Of a DNA stretch of 5,356 nucleotides, positions 1 through 5,174 are shown piece after piece. Source of the DNA: Candidatus Bathyarchaeota archaeon (lineage in GTDB: Archaea; Thermoproteota; Bathyarchaeia; 40CM-2-53-6; FEN-987); contig JAHFFU010000092.1 of the NCBI GenBank assembly GCA_023247835.1, positions 1 through 5,356 on the forward strand, written 5' to 3'. Positions within the stretch are counted from its first letter, which is position 1; each line of letters opens with the position of its first letter. The translations under genes were made by a program, and so were the position numbers. Below the pieces are notes generated by a model. That model searched no databases. It was not told the DNA's origin and worked only from the letters and a program-made list of their open reading frames with translations.

Positions 1-350
1 GCCATCACTGCGATGTGAGCCGCCATTAGGATGTAAGTGCCACCACTCCAGGCAGCCGCACCCGAAGGAGCAACCCACACCACAACGGGGATTGGAGAGG
101 AGTTGAAGCCGTTCATTATTTCTGTCACAGAACCCAGATCGCCGCCGGGCGTGTTGAGCTCGTAGACTATCAGCCGCGCCCCCCCTGCTTTCGCCTCATC
201 AATTGAACGAGTGACTAACTCTCTAGTTGGGCGCGATATGTCGGAGCTTATTCGAACGACTAGGACGCTACCTTGGGCCGCCGAGGCAGTAGGCTGCAAC
301 CCCACGAATACCACAAGCGCTAGCGCCGCGATAAGAAAGACAGCACGCAA
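1..350 (-). CDS. NfeD-type membrane-bound serine protease (ClpP class), N-terminal part, runs off the left edge
   Basis: This is the N-terminal ~116 residues of an NfeD/SppA-like serine protease. In archaea the family cleaves membrane proteins such as stomatin, with its catalytic domain outside the membrane. The frame opens with a signal peptide (hydrophobic run from about residue 3 to 18, then a PTASA|AQ cleavage-like site near residue 24). It continues with family landmarks: a beta strand ending ELNTPGGDLGS (N at about residue 66, oxyanion region) and APSGAAAWSGGTYI, whose Ser at about residue 102 aligns with the catalytic Ser of the family's ASAGT motif. The catalytic Lys and the C-terminal NfeD domains lie outside the window. 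The start is uncertain. The only in-frame start codon before the signal peptide is TTG at 350-348, because an in-frame TGA lies at 371-369. Two better-looking ATGs at 372 and 369 are one frame off. They would connect if one base in the 351-366 stretch were extra, giving METPKDLRAVFLIAAL. The gene is divergent from endonuclease III. Confidence 0.85.
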   Translation of the reverse strand, partial: MRAVFLIAALALVVFVGLQPTASAAQGSVLVVRISSDISRPTRELVTRSIDEAKAGGARLIVYELNTPGGDLGSVTEIMNGFNSSPIPVVVWVAPSGAAAWSGGTYILMAAHIAVM

Positions 351-389
351 GTCCCTTTGGCGTCTCCATCATTGTACGAAGATAGCTTC

Positions 390-398
390 CTTTAAAGT
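390..398. promoter_or_regulatory. Palindromic TATA-like box between divergent nfeD-like and nth genes
   Basis: The sequence CTTTAAAGT holds a perfect TTTAAA palindrome at 391-396, so it can be read as a TATA box on either strand. On the minus strand it lies about 25 bases before the ATG at 369 and about 44 before the TTG at 350 of the protease gene. On the plus strand it predicts a start site near 420, just before endonuclease III. The rest of the gap shows no second good A/T box. This is inference from spacing only. Confidence 0.4.
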
Positions 399-468
399 GT
401 GCTTCACCGTTATCGACGAAACAATCCGTGATGGAATCAGGAAACAAACCGATGAATCATTCGGCCCC

Positions 469-473
469 AGGAA
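469..473 (+). promoter_or_regulatory. Shine-Dalgarno-like AGGAA favouring the ATG at 482
   Basis: AGGAA ends 8 bases before the ATG at 482. It is the only Shine-Dalgarno-like sequence in front of any candidate start of the endonuclease III frame, and it agrees with the start predicted from family length. The upstream candidates GTG 428 and ATG 431 have none. Confidence 0.45.
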
Positions 474-481
474 CACAATTG

Positions 482-1111
482 ATGATGCTAAGGATAATTG
501 GGAGACAATTCCCTGTCGAAGTTTGGAAGGCGGGCTCCCCTTTTGAAACCCTGATTCAAACGATCCTCTCTCAGAACACGAATGACCGAAATAGCGACGC
601 GGCGATGCGAAAGCTTCGGAAACGGTACAGAATCACACCAAAGGTTCTATCGAAGGCTAGGGTCAGAGACTTGATTCCATACATTCGCACCGCTGGACTG
701 TATAGGTCTAAGGCGCCGAGAATTAAGGAAGTTTCAAGGATTATTCAAGAGCAGTATGGTGGGCGCCTCGCGCCTATACTGAGGCTTCCATATGCGGAAG
801 CGAAAGAGAAGCTAATGGAGATGCCTGGTGTGGGACCTAAGACGGCGGACATTTTGCTCGCGTTCGTAGCGAAGAATCCTGTCATCCCCGTTGACACGCA
901 TATCGCTCGGGTGACCAAACGGCTTGGAATCGCTCCGGCGAAGGCTGATTACGAAAAGACCAGAACCTCGTTGGAGGCGTTGATTCCCCCGGAAGATAGG
1001 GTGAAGTTGCATCTGTCGATAATTGCATTCGGCCGCGAAATTTGCAAGGCACCTAGACCCCGATGCGCCATCTGCCCGGTGAACGAATGGTGTCCAAGCA
1101 GTACCGTGTAG
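482..1111 (+). CDS. nth: Endonuclease III (DNA glycosylase/AP lyase, HhH-GPD family, 4Fe-4S)
   Basis: This base-excision-repair enzyme removes oxidised pyrimidines and cuts the abasic strand by beta-elimination. From the chosen ATG the protein has 209 residues, close to the 211 of E. coli Nth. All hallmarks are present: SPFETLIQTILSQNTND near the N-terminus, the helix-hairpin-helix MPGVGPKTA with the Schiff-base Lys at 120, the catalytic Asp at 138 in VDTHIARVTKRLG, and a C-terminal Fe-S loop with Cys 188, 195, 198 and 204 spaced C-x6-C-x2-C-x5-C. Lys120 and Asp138 fall at exactly the E. coli positions. The ATG at 482 was chosen because AGGA at 469-472 is well spaced before it. The frame stays open upstream to GTG 428/ATG 431, which would add 17 or 18 residues unlike the family. 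The function is secure; the exact start is not. The TAG stop is at 1109-1111. Confidence 0.95.
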   Translation: MMLRIIGRQFPVEVWKAGSPFETLIQTILSQNTNDRNSDAAMRKLRKRYRITPKVLSKARVRDLIPYIRTAGLYRSKAPRIKEVSRIIQEQYGGRLAPILRLPYAEAKEKLMEMPGVGPKTADILLAFVAKNPVIPVDTHIARVTKRLGIAPAKADYEKTRTSLEALIPPEDRVKLHLSIIAFGREICKAPRPRCAICPVNEWCPSSTV

Positions 1112-1142
1112 CATGAAATCAACAGAAAGTGGCGCTAACAAC

Positions 1143-1150
1143 TCTTTTTA
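1143..1150 (+). terminator. T-rich tract after nth (weak candidate terminator)
   Basis: TCTTTTTA follows the endonuclease III stop by about 32 bases and ends 4 bases before the next ATG. Archaeal transcription can stop at such oligo-T tracts without a hairpin. With only five consecutive T and the next gene starting immediately, partial read-through into the AbrB gene is just as plausible. No A/T box is placed correctly to give the AbrB gene its own promoter. Confidence 0.3.
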
Positions 1151-1154
1151 GTGA

Positions 1155-1379
1155 ATGCCGTTTCCTCCACTACCCGGTGGCTTCTTGTTGCCAGAAGCAA
1201 TAGGAGATGAGGACATACCCTTCTTCGCCGAAGTTACAGCAGGCGGAAGAATAACTATACCTGAAGAAATTCGTAAGATTTTCGAAATAAAAGATGGCGA
1301 CGCAGTATTCTGCAGGTTGAAGATCATGCACAAGAAGAAGAATAATAGTGCCACAAAAGAAGCTAAACCCGCTATTTGA
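1155..1379 (+). CDS. AbrB/SpoVT-like (MazE-like) swapped-hairpin DNA-binding protein
   Basis: This 74-residue protein is built around one AbrB-type domain at about residues 23-55. FFAEVTAGGRITIPEEIRKIF, followed by EIKDGDAVFCRLK, matches the signature beta-RITIP-E-IR-beta-GD pattern of swapped-hairpin DNA binders, which act as dimers. The first ~20 residues are Pro/Gly-rich (PFPPLPGGF) and look disordered; the end is Lys/Asn-rich (HKKKNN). Such proteins are either stand-alone transcription regulators or antitoxins. No toxin reading frame lies beside it: the upstream neighbour is endonuclease III and the downstream one is on the other strand, so a stand-alone regulator is more likely. The start is fixed by an in-frame TGA at 1152-1154 just before the ATG; no Shine-Dalgarno is seen. 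Its last 8 bases overlap the end of the convergent CARF regulator gene. Fold confidence is high; target and role are unknown. Confidence 0.8.
   Translation: MPFPPLPGGFLLPEAIGDEDIPFFAEVTAGGRITIPEEIRKIFEIKDGDAVFCRLKIMHKKKNNSATKEAKPAI
1330..1362 (-). terminator. T-rich tracts downstream of the CARF regulator gene (minus strand)
   Basis: Reading past the regulator's stop at 1372, the minus strand meets CTTCTTTTG and then TATTATTCTTCTTCTTG, a pyrimidine/T-rich stretch typical of archaeal hairpin-less termination sites. It is the antisense of the Lys/Asn-rich tail of the AbrB gene. Inferred from composition alone. Confidence 0.35.
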
Positions 1380-2028
1380 CCGGCACCGTCGATAACAGTG
1401 TTCGCCCAAGAGCCGTTAGCTTCACCCTAAGCCTACCGCGTTTTCCGCGTTCAACTTCCACAAGGCCAAGTTCCTCCAAGCCTTGACCATCTTCTGAGCC
1501 TCTGATGTGATAACTCAGCAGAGGCTTTCCATAATTTGAAACCCTGCTTAGCTTTTCTAAGCTCTCAACGTCGCCACCTGAACCCTCGATGGCTCGCAAT
1601 ATCTCCATTTTAGGTTCGGTCACCGCTTGTGTGTAACTGAACTTCATCACGGGTAGAACAACGGGTTGCTCACCCATCACATCGAATGCCTTGATTCCAT
1701 GAACGAATGCCGCAGTCACACCGGCGCACGTCAAGTGTTTTCCCGCCGAGCCGACATTGATGAGGAAGTCTTCATAGTTATCGGATTCCTTGCGAACGAT
1801 TTGACCGACAGCCTCGAGCATGGTGGGTATGCTAGCGTCTTTGACCTCCACAACATCGACAAGTAGTTTTAGGGTGCTCGTGAGCTTTCCGGAAAGTGCG
1901 TTAGCTTGAGTTATGTAATCTGGGGCGGATACCAGGGTGAGCTTGTGAGCAGGGAAGTTTCTGAGCCCAACAAGAACAGCGTCATCGCTGCCGCCGAGAA
2001 CAGCAATTTGGAGAGTCTTCAACGGCAT
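1372..2028 (-). CDS. CARF-like sensor plus winged helix-turn-helix regulator (Csa3/DUF6293 type)
   Basis: This 218-residue protein is a predicted ligand-controlled transcription factor. The N-terminal ~130 residues form a Rossmann-like CARF-type domain. A first strand LQIAVLGGSDDAVLVGL is followed by a second, KLTLVSAPDY. A central DFLINVGSAGKHLT at about residues 87-100 sits where CARF proteins carry their nucleotide-binding N-x-[TS]-x-G-x-[KR] loop. The helix after it, CAGVTAAFVHGIKAFDV, also fits. From about 138 to 212 there is a winged helix: MEILRAIE, then LEKLSRVSNYGKPLLSYHI as the HTH, and a basic wing VEVERGKRGRLRVKLT. CARF domains of this class bind cyclic oligoadenylates or related ligands in known members; the ligand here is unknown. 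No CRISPR or cas gene is in the window. The frame extends to an ATG at 2109, but the ATG at 2028 begins the recognisable domain and has an A/T box 27 bases before it. It is divergent from the transporter, which it may control. Family assignment is by motif memory only. Confidence 0.7.
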   Translation of the reverse strand: MPLKTLQIAVLGGSDDAVLVGLRNFPAHKLTLVSAPDYITQANALSGKLTSTLKLLVDVVEVKDASIPTMLEAVGQIVRKESDNYEDFLINVGSAGKHLTCAGVTAAFVHGIKAFDVMGEQPVVLPVMKFSYTQAVTEPKMEILRAIEGSGGDVESLEKLSRVSNYGKPLLSYHIRGSEDGQGLEELGLVEVERGKRGRLRVKLTALGRTLLSTVPVK

Positions 2029-2051
2029 GGCTCGTGGCTTCCATTCACACG

Positions 2052-2059
2052 TAATTAAA
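2052..2059 (-). promoter_or_regulatory. TATA box of the CARF regulator gene, leaderless type
   Basis: On the minus strand TTTAATTA is centred about 27.5 bases before the ATG at 2028. This predicts a transcript beginning at or within a base or two of the start codon. It is the main reason for preferring this start over the upstream in-frame ATG at 2109. Confidence 0.55.
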
Positions 2060-2124
2060 CACTTACAAATTCCCTTATACGGATGCCCGCCGCACAGCAA
2101 GGAAATCACCGTGCGTAACTATCG

Positions 2125-3354
2125 TTGGAGGAGAAGGGACTGTCAAGAGGTTACTCGCGGCAACTTTCGCTGGCCGGCTCAATCATCTTCTCCTCGCCAC
2201 TTTACATCTCAGTCTTCGTGATGAGGTTCAGCTTCGGCCTAGTCCTCTTCACCCTCCCCGTCTACCTTCCCAAGCAGGAGTTCTCGAACTTCATTGTGGG
2301 GGTGATAGCAGCCGCTTATCCGATTACGGAAACAATCCTCGGCCCCATAATTGGGGTATTGGCTGATAGGTTTGGAAGAAGACGATGGGTCTACATTGGA
2401 TTGATGATCTCGACCTTCGCCCTGTTTGCGTTCACGCTCAACACTGATGTTAGCTACCTCATTGTTGTTCATGCGATTCAAGGCGTGGCCGCAGCGATGA
2501 TCGTGGTCAGCACTTTAACCATGGTAACCGACCGGAGCACAGTTGCGAACCGTGGCCGTGAGATGGGAATCTACGATTTTGCGAACCTAGGGGGATACGT
2601 GGTCGGCATCTTCGCAGCCGGAGTCTTGGTGCGAACACACCTGCTAGTAGCTCCATTCTATTTCGCATCCGCCTTGGCGGCGGTTGGAGCCATCTTCGCG
2701 TACCTGAGGGTTAGAGATAAGAAGATACATGGCGGGCATTCCGCACTGTCGCCGATTCAGACGCTGCGACTTCTTCTGAGTGACAGGCGGGCTGCGGCCA
2801 TGTTTCCGATATGGCTGGCTGTGACAACATTCATTGGTATGGCGCTTACATTCGGCCCACGCCTTGGGCCTTCGCCTCTTCTCACAAGCTTCCTAATTGC
2901 AAGCGCAGTCCTGATTCTAGCGTTTACGCAGCCTTTCTTCGGCCACCTCTCCGACCGCTACGGGCGGGACCGTCTCATGATGCTCGGAATGCTTTCACTC
3001 ATCGGCCTATTCGTTACGGTAATAACAATGTTCAGAAGCGGTTTCGAGCTTGTGTATGTGGCGCCGTTTCTCGCTATTTTCGGCGTGGGAAGCTTCGCTT
3101 TCGCGCCTGCTGCGCTCGCATCACTCGGGGACCTGGCCCCTGAGCGAGGCCGTGGAACAACCATGGGGGTGTACAGCGTCGTGATAAGCCTGGGAACAAT
3201 AATCGGCCCATTGCTGGGCGGATACCTACTCGACCGGCATGGCCTCTCAAGCCTTTTCTATGCGGGCCTCGTGATCCTCATAGCAGCTATGAGCTTAGCC
3301 GTTATCATTGCGGGGCCGGACTTTAGAAATCTCAAACCCCTCTCCAGTAAGTAA
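2125..3354 (+). CDS. Major facilitator superfamily transporter (12-TM, exporter-like)
   Basis: This 409-residue inner-membrane secondary transporter probably uses an ion gradient to move a small solute or drug. Twelve hydrophobic segments can be counted, at about residues 20-47, 56-80, 88-106, 110-133, 148-168, 174-195, 226-244, 252-275, 284-302, 309-333, 346-369 and 373-397. The MFS motif A appears twice, as expected for the two six-helix halves: GVLADRFGRRR at 77-87 and GHLSDRYGRDR at 273-283. A second echo of the duplication is RGREMGIYDFANLGG (143) against RGRGTTMGVY...GPLLGG (341), where the latter resembles motif C of antiporters. The substrate cannot be told. The start is unclear: the frame opens after a TAA at 2116 and offers TTG 2125 or a non-standard CTG 2140 before ATG 2221, which would cut into helix 1. 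The strong GGAGGAG at 2127-2133 lies inside the TTG-started frame but is ideally placed for 2140. Its TAA abuts the stop of the convergent cystathionine beta-synthase gene. Confidence 0.93.
   Translation: MEEKGLSRGYSRQLSLAGSIIFSSPLYISVFVMRFSFGLVLFTLPVYLPKQEFSNFIVGVIAAAYPITETILGPIIGVLADRFGRRRWVYIGLMISTFALFAFTLNTDVSYLIVVHAIQGVAAAMIVVSTLTMVTDRSTVANRGREMGIYDFANLGGYVVGIFAAGVLVRTHLLVAPFYFASALAAVGAIFAYLRVRDKKIHGGHSALSPIQTLRLLLSDRRAAAMFPIWLAVTTFIGMALTFGPRLGPSPLLTSFLIASAVLILAFTQPFFGHLSDRYGRDRLMMLGMLSLIGLFVTVITMFRSGFELVYVAPFLAIFGVGSFAFAPAALASLGDLAPERGRGTTMGVYSVVISLGTIIGPLLGGYLLDRHGLSSLFYAGLVILIAAMSLAVIIAGPDFRNLKPLSSK
2127..2133 (+). promoter_or_regulatory. Strong Shine-Dalgarno GGAGGAG near the transporter start
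   Basis: GGAGGAG ends 6 bases before an in-frame CTG at 2140, the usual spacing for a ribosome binding site. It lies only just downstream of the in-frame TTG at 2125, for which it cannot serve. This suggests either CTG initiation or that the true start codon has been altered by mutation or sequencing error. Confidence 0.4.
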
Positions 3355-3366
3355 TTATTCTTTCTT
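3352..3366 (+). terminator. T-rich tract at the end of the transporter gene
   Basis: From the transporter stop the plus strand reads TAATTATTCTTTCTT, a T-rich tract suitable for archaeal termination. It is the antisense of the Lys-Lys-Glu C-terminus of the opposing gene, so termination would occur inside that gene's last codons. No hairpin is seen. Confidence 0.35.
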
Positions 3367-4731
3367 GGAAAGGTGGACGATTACGTCCATCTTGGTGAGG
3401 ACTCCTATGGCTTTCCCGTCTTGAACAACAACCACTGCGTTGTGATCTCCGGTAAGTTGCTTGTAGAGTTCGGAAATTTCTGCCCTCGCTTCGATCGTGG
3501 GAAGCTGCTGATCCATGACCTCCTGAACTGACTGAGCCAATGAAGCCTCCTTGGTTAGGAGTTTCTTCATTATCGTATCATCGTGCACCGTACCAAGGAC
3601 ATGGCCCTCTTCGACTACGGGTAATTGGGACACGTCGAACTTCCGCATCAATTCTACCGCCTTCGTCAATGGGTCGTTTAGGGTTACGGCGACCATCGCC
3701 GGCACCTCACGAGGTTTCGCATTCAATATCGCTTCCACCGTGACCCTTTCCTCCCTTTCGGCTTCGATATAGCCCAGCTCGAGCATCCATTCGTCTGAGT
3801 ACATCTTGCTGAGATAGTTGCGCCCAGTATCCGGAAAGACCACTAGAACCACCTTATCCTCCGAGAGCTTTTCAGCAACTTGGAGGGTGGCGTGCATGGC
3901 CGCGCCTGCCGAACCGCCCACGAAGAGCCCCTCTTCCCTTGCCAAGCGACGTGCCGTCAGAAACGAATCCTTGTCACTCACCCGAATTACCTCATCCACG
4001 TAATCGAGCTCAAGGGTTTGGGGCATGAAGTCTTCACCGATCCCCTCAACCTTGTAGGGATGAATAGGCTTCTCAACCTTGTAGTATCGCGGATGGAAAA
4101 TCGACCCTTCTGGGTCTACTCCTACAACCTTGACTTCTGGTTTCTTTTCTTTCAGATACTTGCCGACTCCAGTGATTGTTCCACCGGTGCCCATGCCGAC
4201 GACAACAACATCCACCTTCCCATCAGTCTGCTTCCAAATCTCGGGCCCAGTGGTTTTGTAATGGATGAGAGGGTTGTTCGGGTTCGTGTATTGGTCAGGC
4301 ATGTATGCATTCGGCGTTTCTCGCGCGATTCGTTTTGCAACATTGTAGTAATTCTCCGGTGAATCGGGGGGAACGTTCGTAGGCGTGATAACAACCCGCC
4401 CGCCAAGAGCACGGAGAAGACGCCTCTTTTCCTCACTCATCTTGTCGGGCATTGTGAAGATCGACTTGTAACCCCTAATAGTAGCCGTGAGAGCCAAGCC
4501 CATCCCCGTGTTGCCGGATGTTGGTTCAACGATGGTGCCGCCGGGCTTCAACAACCCCTTCCGTTCGGCATCATCAATCATGGCGACTCCGATGCGATCC
4601 TTCACGCTGCCTCCAGGGTTCAGATATTCAAGTTTCGCAAGGATAAGGCAACGGGCACCATTGGTGACCTTGCTTATCTTAACTAGTGGTGTTTTGCCGA
4701 TTAGGCCGAGGACGTTCTCGTAGTACTCCAA
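3355..4731 (-). CDS. cbs: Cystathionine beta-synthase (PLP-dependent, with CBS-domain pair)
   Basis: This 458-residue cytoplasmic enzyme is predicted to condense homocysteine with serine (or an activated serine) to cystathionine, the first step of reverse transsulfuration to cysteine. Its fold-type II PLP domain covers about residues 1-320: Schiff-base Lys44 in NPGGSVKDRIG, the asparagine loop TSGNTG at 71-76, the phosphate loop GTGGT at 181-185 and Ser274 in GGSAGA. Several stretches mark it as cystathionine beta-synthase rather than plain cysteine synthase: VDPEGS at 205-210, YKVEGIGEDFMP at 226-237, and PDTGRNYLSKMYSDEWM at 300-316. Two CBS motifs follow, at about 340-392 and 403-455, as in the eukaryotic enzymes, where they bind S-adenosylmethionine. 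The N-terminal heme domain of the animal enzyme is absent. The start is TTG at 4731, since an in-frame TAG lies 6 bases upstream (4740-4738). Cysteine synthase activity as a side or main role cannot be excluded. No cystathionine gamma-lyase is in the window. Confidence 0.93.
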   Translation of the reverse strand: MEYYENVLGLIGKTPLVKISKVTNGARCLILAKLEYLNPGGSVKDRIGVAMIDDAERKGLLKPGGTIVEPTSGNTGMGLALTATIRGYKSIFTMPDKMSEEKRRLLRALGGRVVITPTNVPPDSPENYYNVAKRIARETPNAYMPDQYTNPNNPLIHYKTTGPEIWKQTDGKVDVVVVGMGTGGTITGVGKYLKEKKPEVKVVGVDPEGSIFHPRYYKVEKPIHPYKVEGIGEDFMPQTLELDYVDEVIRVSDKDSFLTARRLAREEGLFVGGSAGAAMHATLQVAEKLSEDKVVLVVFPDTGRNYLSKMYSDEWMLELGYIEAEREERVTVEAILNAKPREVPAMVAVTLNDPLTKAVELMRKFDVSQLPVVEEGHVLGTVHDDTIMKKLLTKEASLAQSVQEVMDQQLPTIEARAEISELYKQLTGDHNAVVVVQDGKAIGVLTKMDVIVHLSKKE

Positions 4732-4761
4732 AGCAATCTATCATGAATCAGCGCTAGAAGG

Positions 4762-4768
4762 CTATAGC
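4762..4768 (-). promoter_or_regulatory. TATA-like box upstream of cystathionine beta-synthase
   Basis: On the minus strand GCTATAG is centred about 33 bases before the TTG start at 4731, which would give a leader of roughly 6 bases. No Shine-Dalgarno precedes the TTG. The match to an archaeal TATA box is moderate. Confidence 0.3.
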
Positions 4769-4786
4769 TTGTGCCTCGCCGAATTG

Positions 4787-4794
4787 CATAAATT
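4787..4794 (+). promoter_or_regulatory. TATA box of the 118-residue gene, leaderless type
   Basis: CATAAATT is centred about 27.5 bases before the ATG at 4818, the same spacing as at the CARF regulator gene. This predicts a leaderless transcript; no Shine-Dalgarno lies before this ATG. Confidence 0.5.
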
Positions 4795-4817
4795 GAACGG
4801 AAGCGCCCTCCGCATCT

Positions 4818-5174
4818 ATGGAAGCGGTATTCCTCATCCAACCCTGGGTCCAAGCCAGCACGGCCATGGACTGTTGCAAGCTCTGCTACCAGGAGCGGGA
4901 AGGCAAGAGCCACTTGGAATGTAAACGGGCTCACCTGGCCGCCTACAATTCGCTGCTTGCGGTTCTCAAACTTGAGAGGGGAGCAGAGTTCGAAACAGCT
5001 TTGAAGCGAGTAGAAGAAGCGAAGGAGAAATGTATCTCAACCGTAAAGCCGGACGAACACTGCCATGGGAAGTCCCAGGAAGCACTCAAGTACACTCTAG
5101 AGACCTATGGCAAGATCTTAGATGACTACAGGAAGAAGCTGCCCAGCAGGCCTCCACCAACCTCTAGAATGTAA
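4818..5174 (+). CDS. Unrecognised Cys/His-containing helical protein, 118 residues
   Basis: No family was recognised. Residues 18-104 are charged and helical in character (Lys/Glu-rich, as in ALKRVEEAKEKC and LETYGKILDDYRKKL), with at least three likely amphipathic helices. The protein holds six Cys (19, 20, 23, 35, 72, 82) and four His (32, 39, 81, 83). The arrangement CCKLC, then H-x2-C at 32-35, and later HCH at 81-83, could bind a metal or form disulfides. The C-terminus is a Pro/Arg tail (PSRPPPTSRM). The first ~16 residues (MEAVFLIQPWVQAST) are mildly hydrophobic but lack the basic start of a signal peptide. A second in-frame ATG at 4866 would begin the protein directly at MDCC. The promoter box fits the ATG at 4818. 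It is divergent from cystathionine beta-synthase, sharing an 86-base gap. Reality as a gene is supported by composition and promoter spacing, not by homology. Confidence 0.6.
   Translation: MEAVFLIQPWVQASTAMDCCKLCYQEREGKSHLECKRAHLAAYNSLLAVLKLERGAEFETALKRVEEAKEKCISTVKPDEHCHGKSQEALKYTLETYGKILDDYRKKLPSRPPPTSRM

Noticed and set aside
211..546. 111-codon open frame on the plus strand
   Set aside because: It lies antisense to the clear NfeD-type frame and then overlaps endonuclease III in another frame; its translation resembles no protein.
812..1141. 109-codon minus-strand open frame opposite endonuclease III
   Set aside because: It is antisense to the HhH and Fe-S regions of a certain gene and has a Cys/Arg/His-rich, non-protein-like composition.
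1155..1379. AbrB-type protein as the antitoxin of a toxin-antitoxin pair
   Set aside because: No small toxin frame (PIN, MazF or other) lies next to it on the same strand; its neighbours are endonuclease III and an opposite-strand regulator.
2029..2109. 27-residue N-terminal extension of the CARF regulator from ATG 2109
   Set aside because: The extension is Cys-rich and unlike a domain start, it covers the TATA box, and it would fill the divergent promoter region of the transporter.
2091..2115. Inverted repeat CGCAC...GTGCG in the regulator/transporter gap as an operator
   Set aside because: The arms are only 5 bases with a 15-base spacer, which is expected by chance; no second copy is seen.
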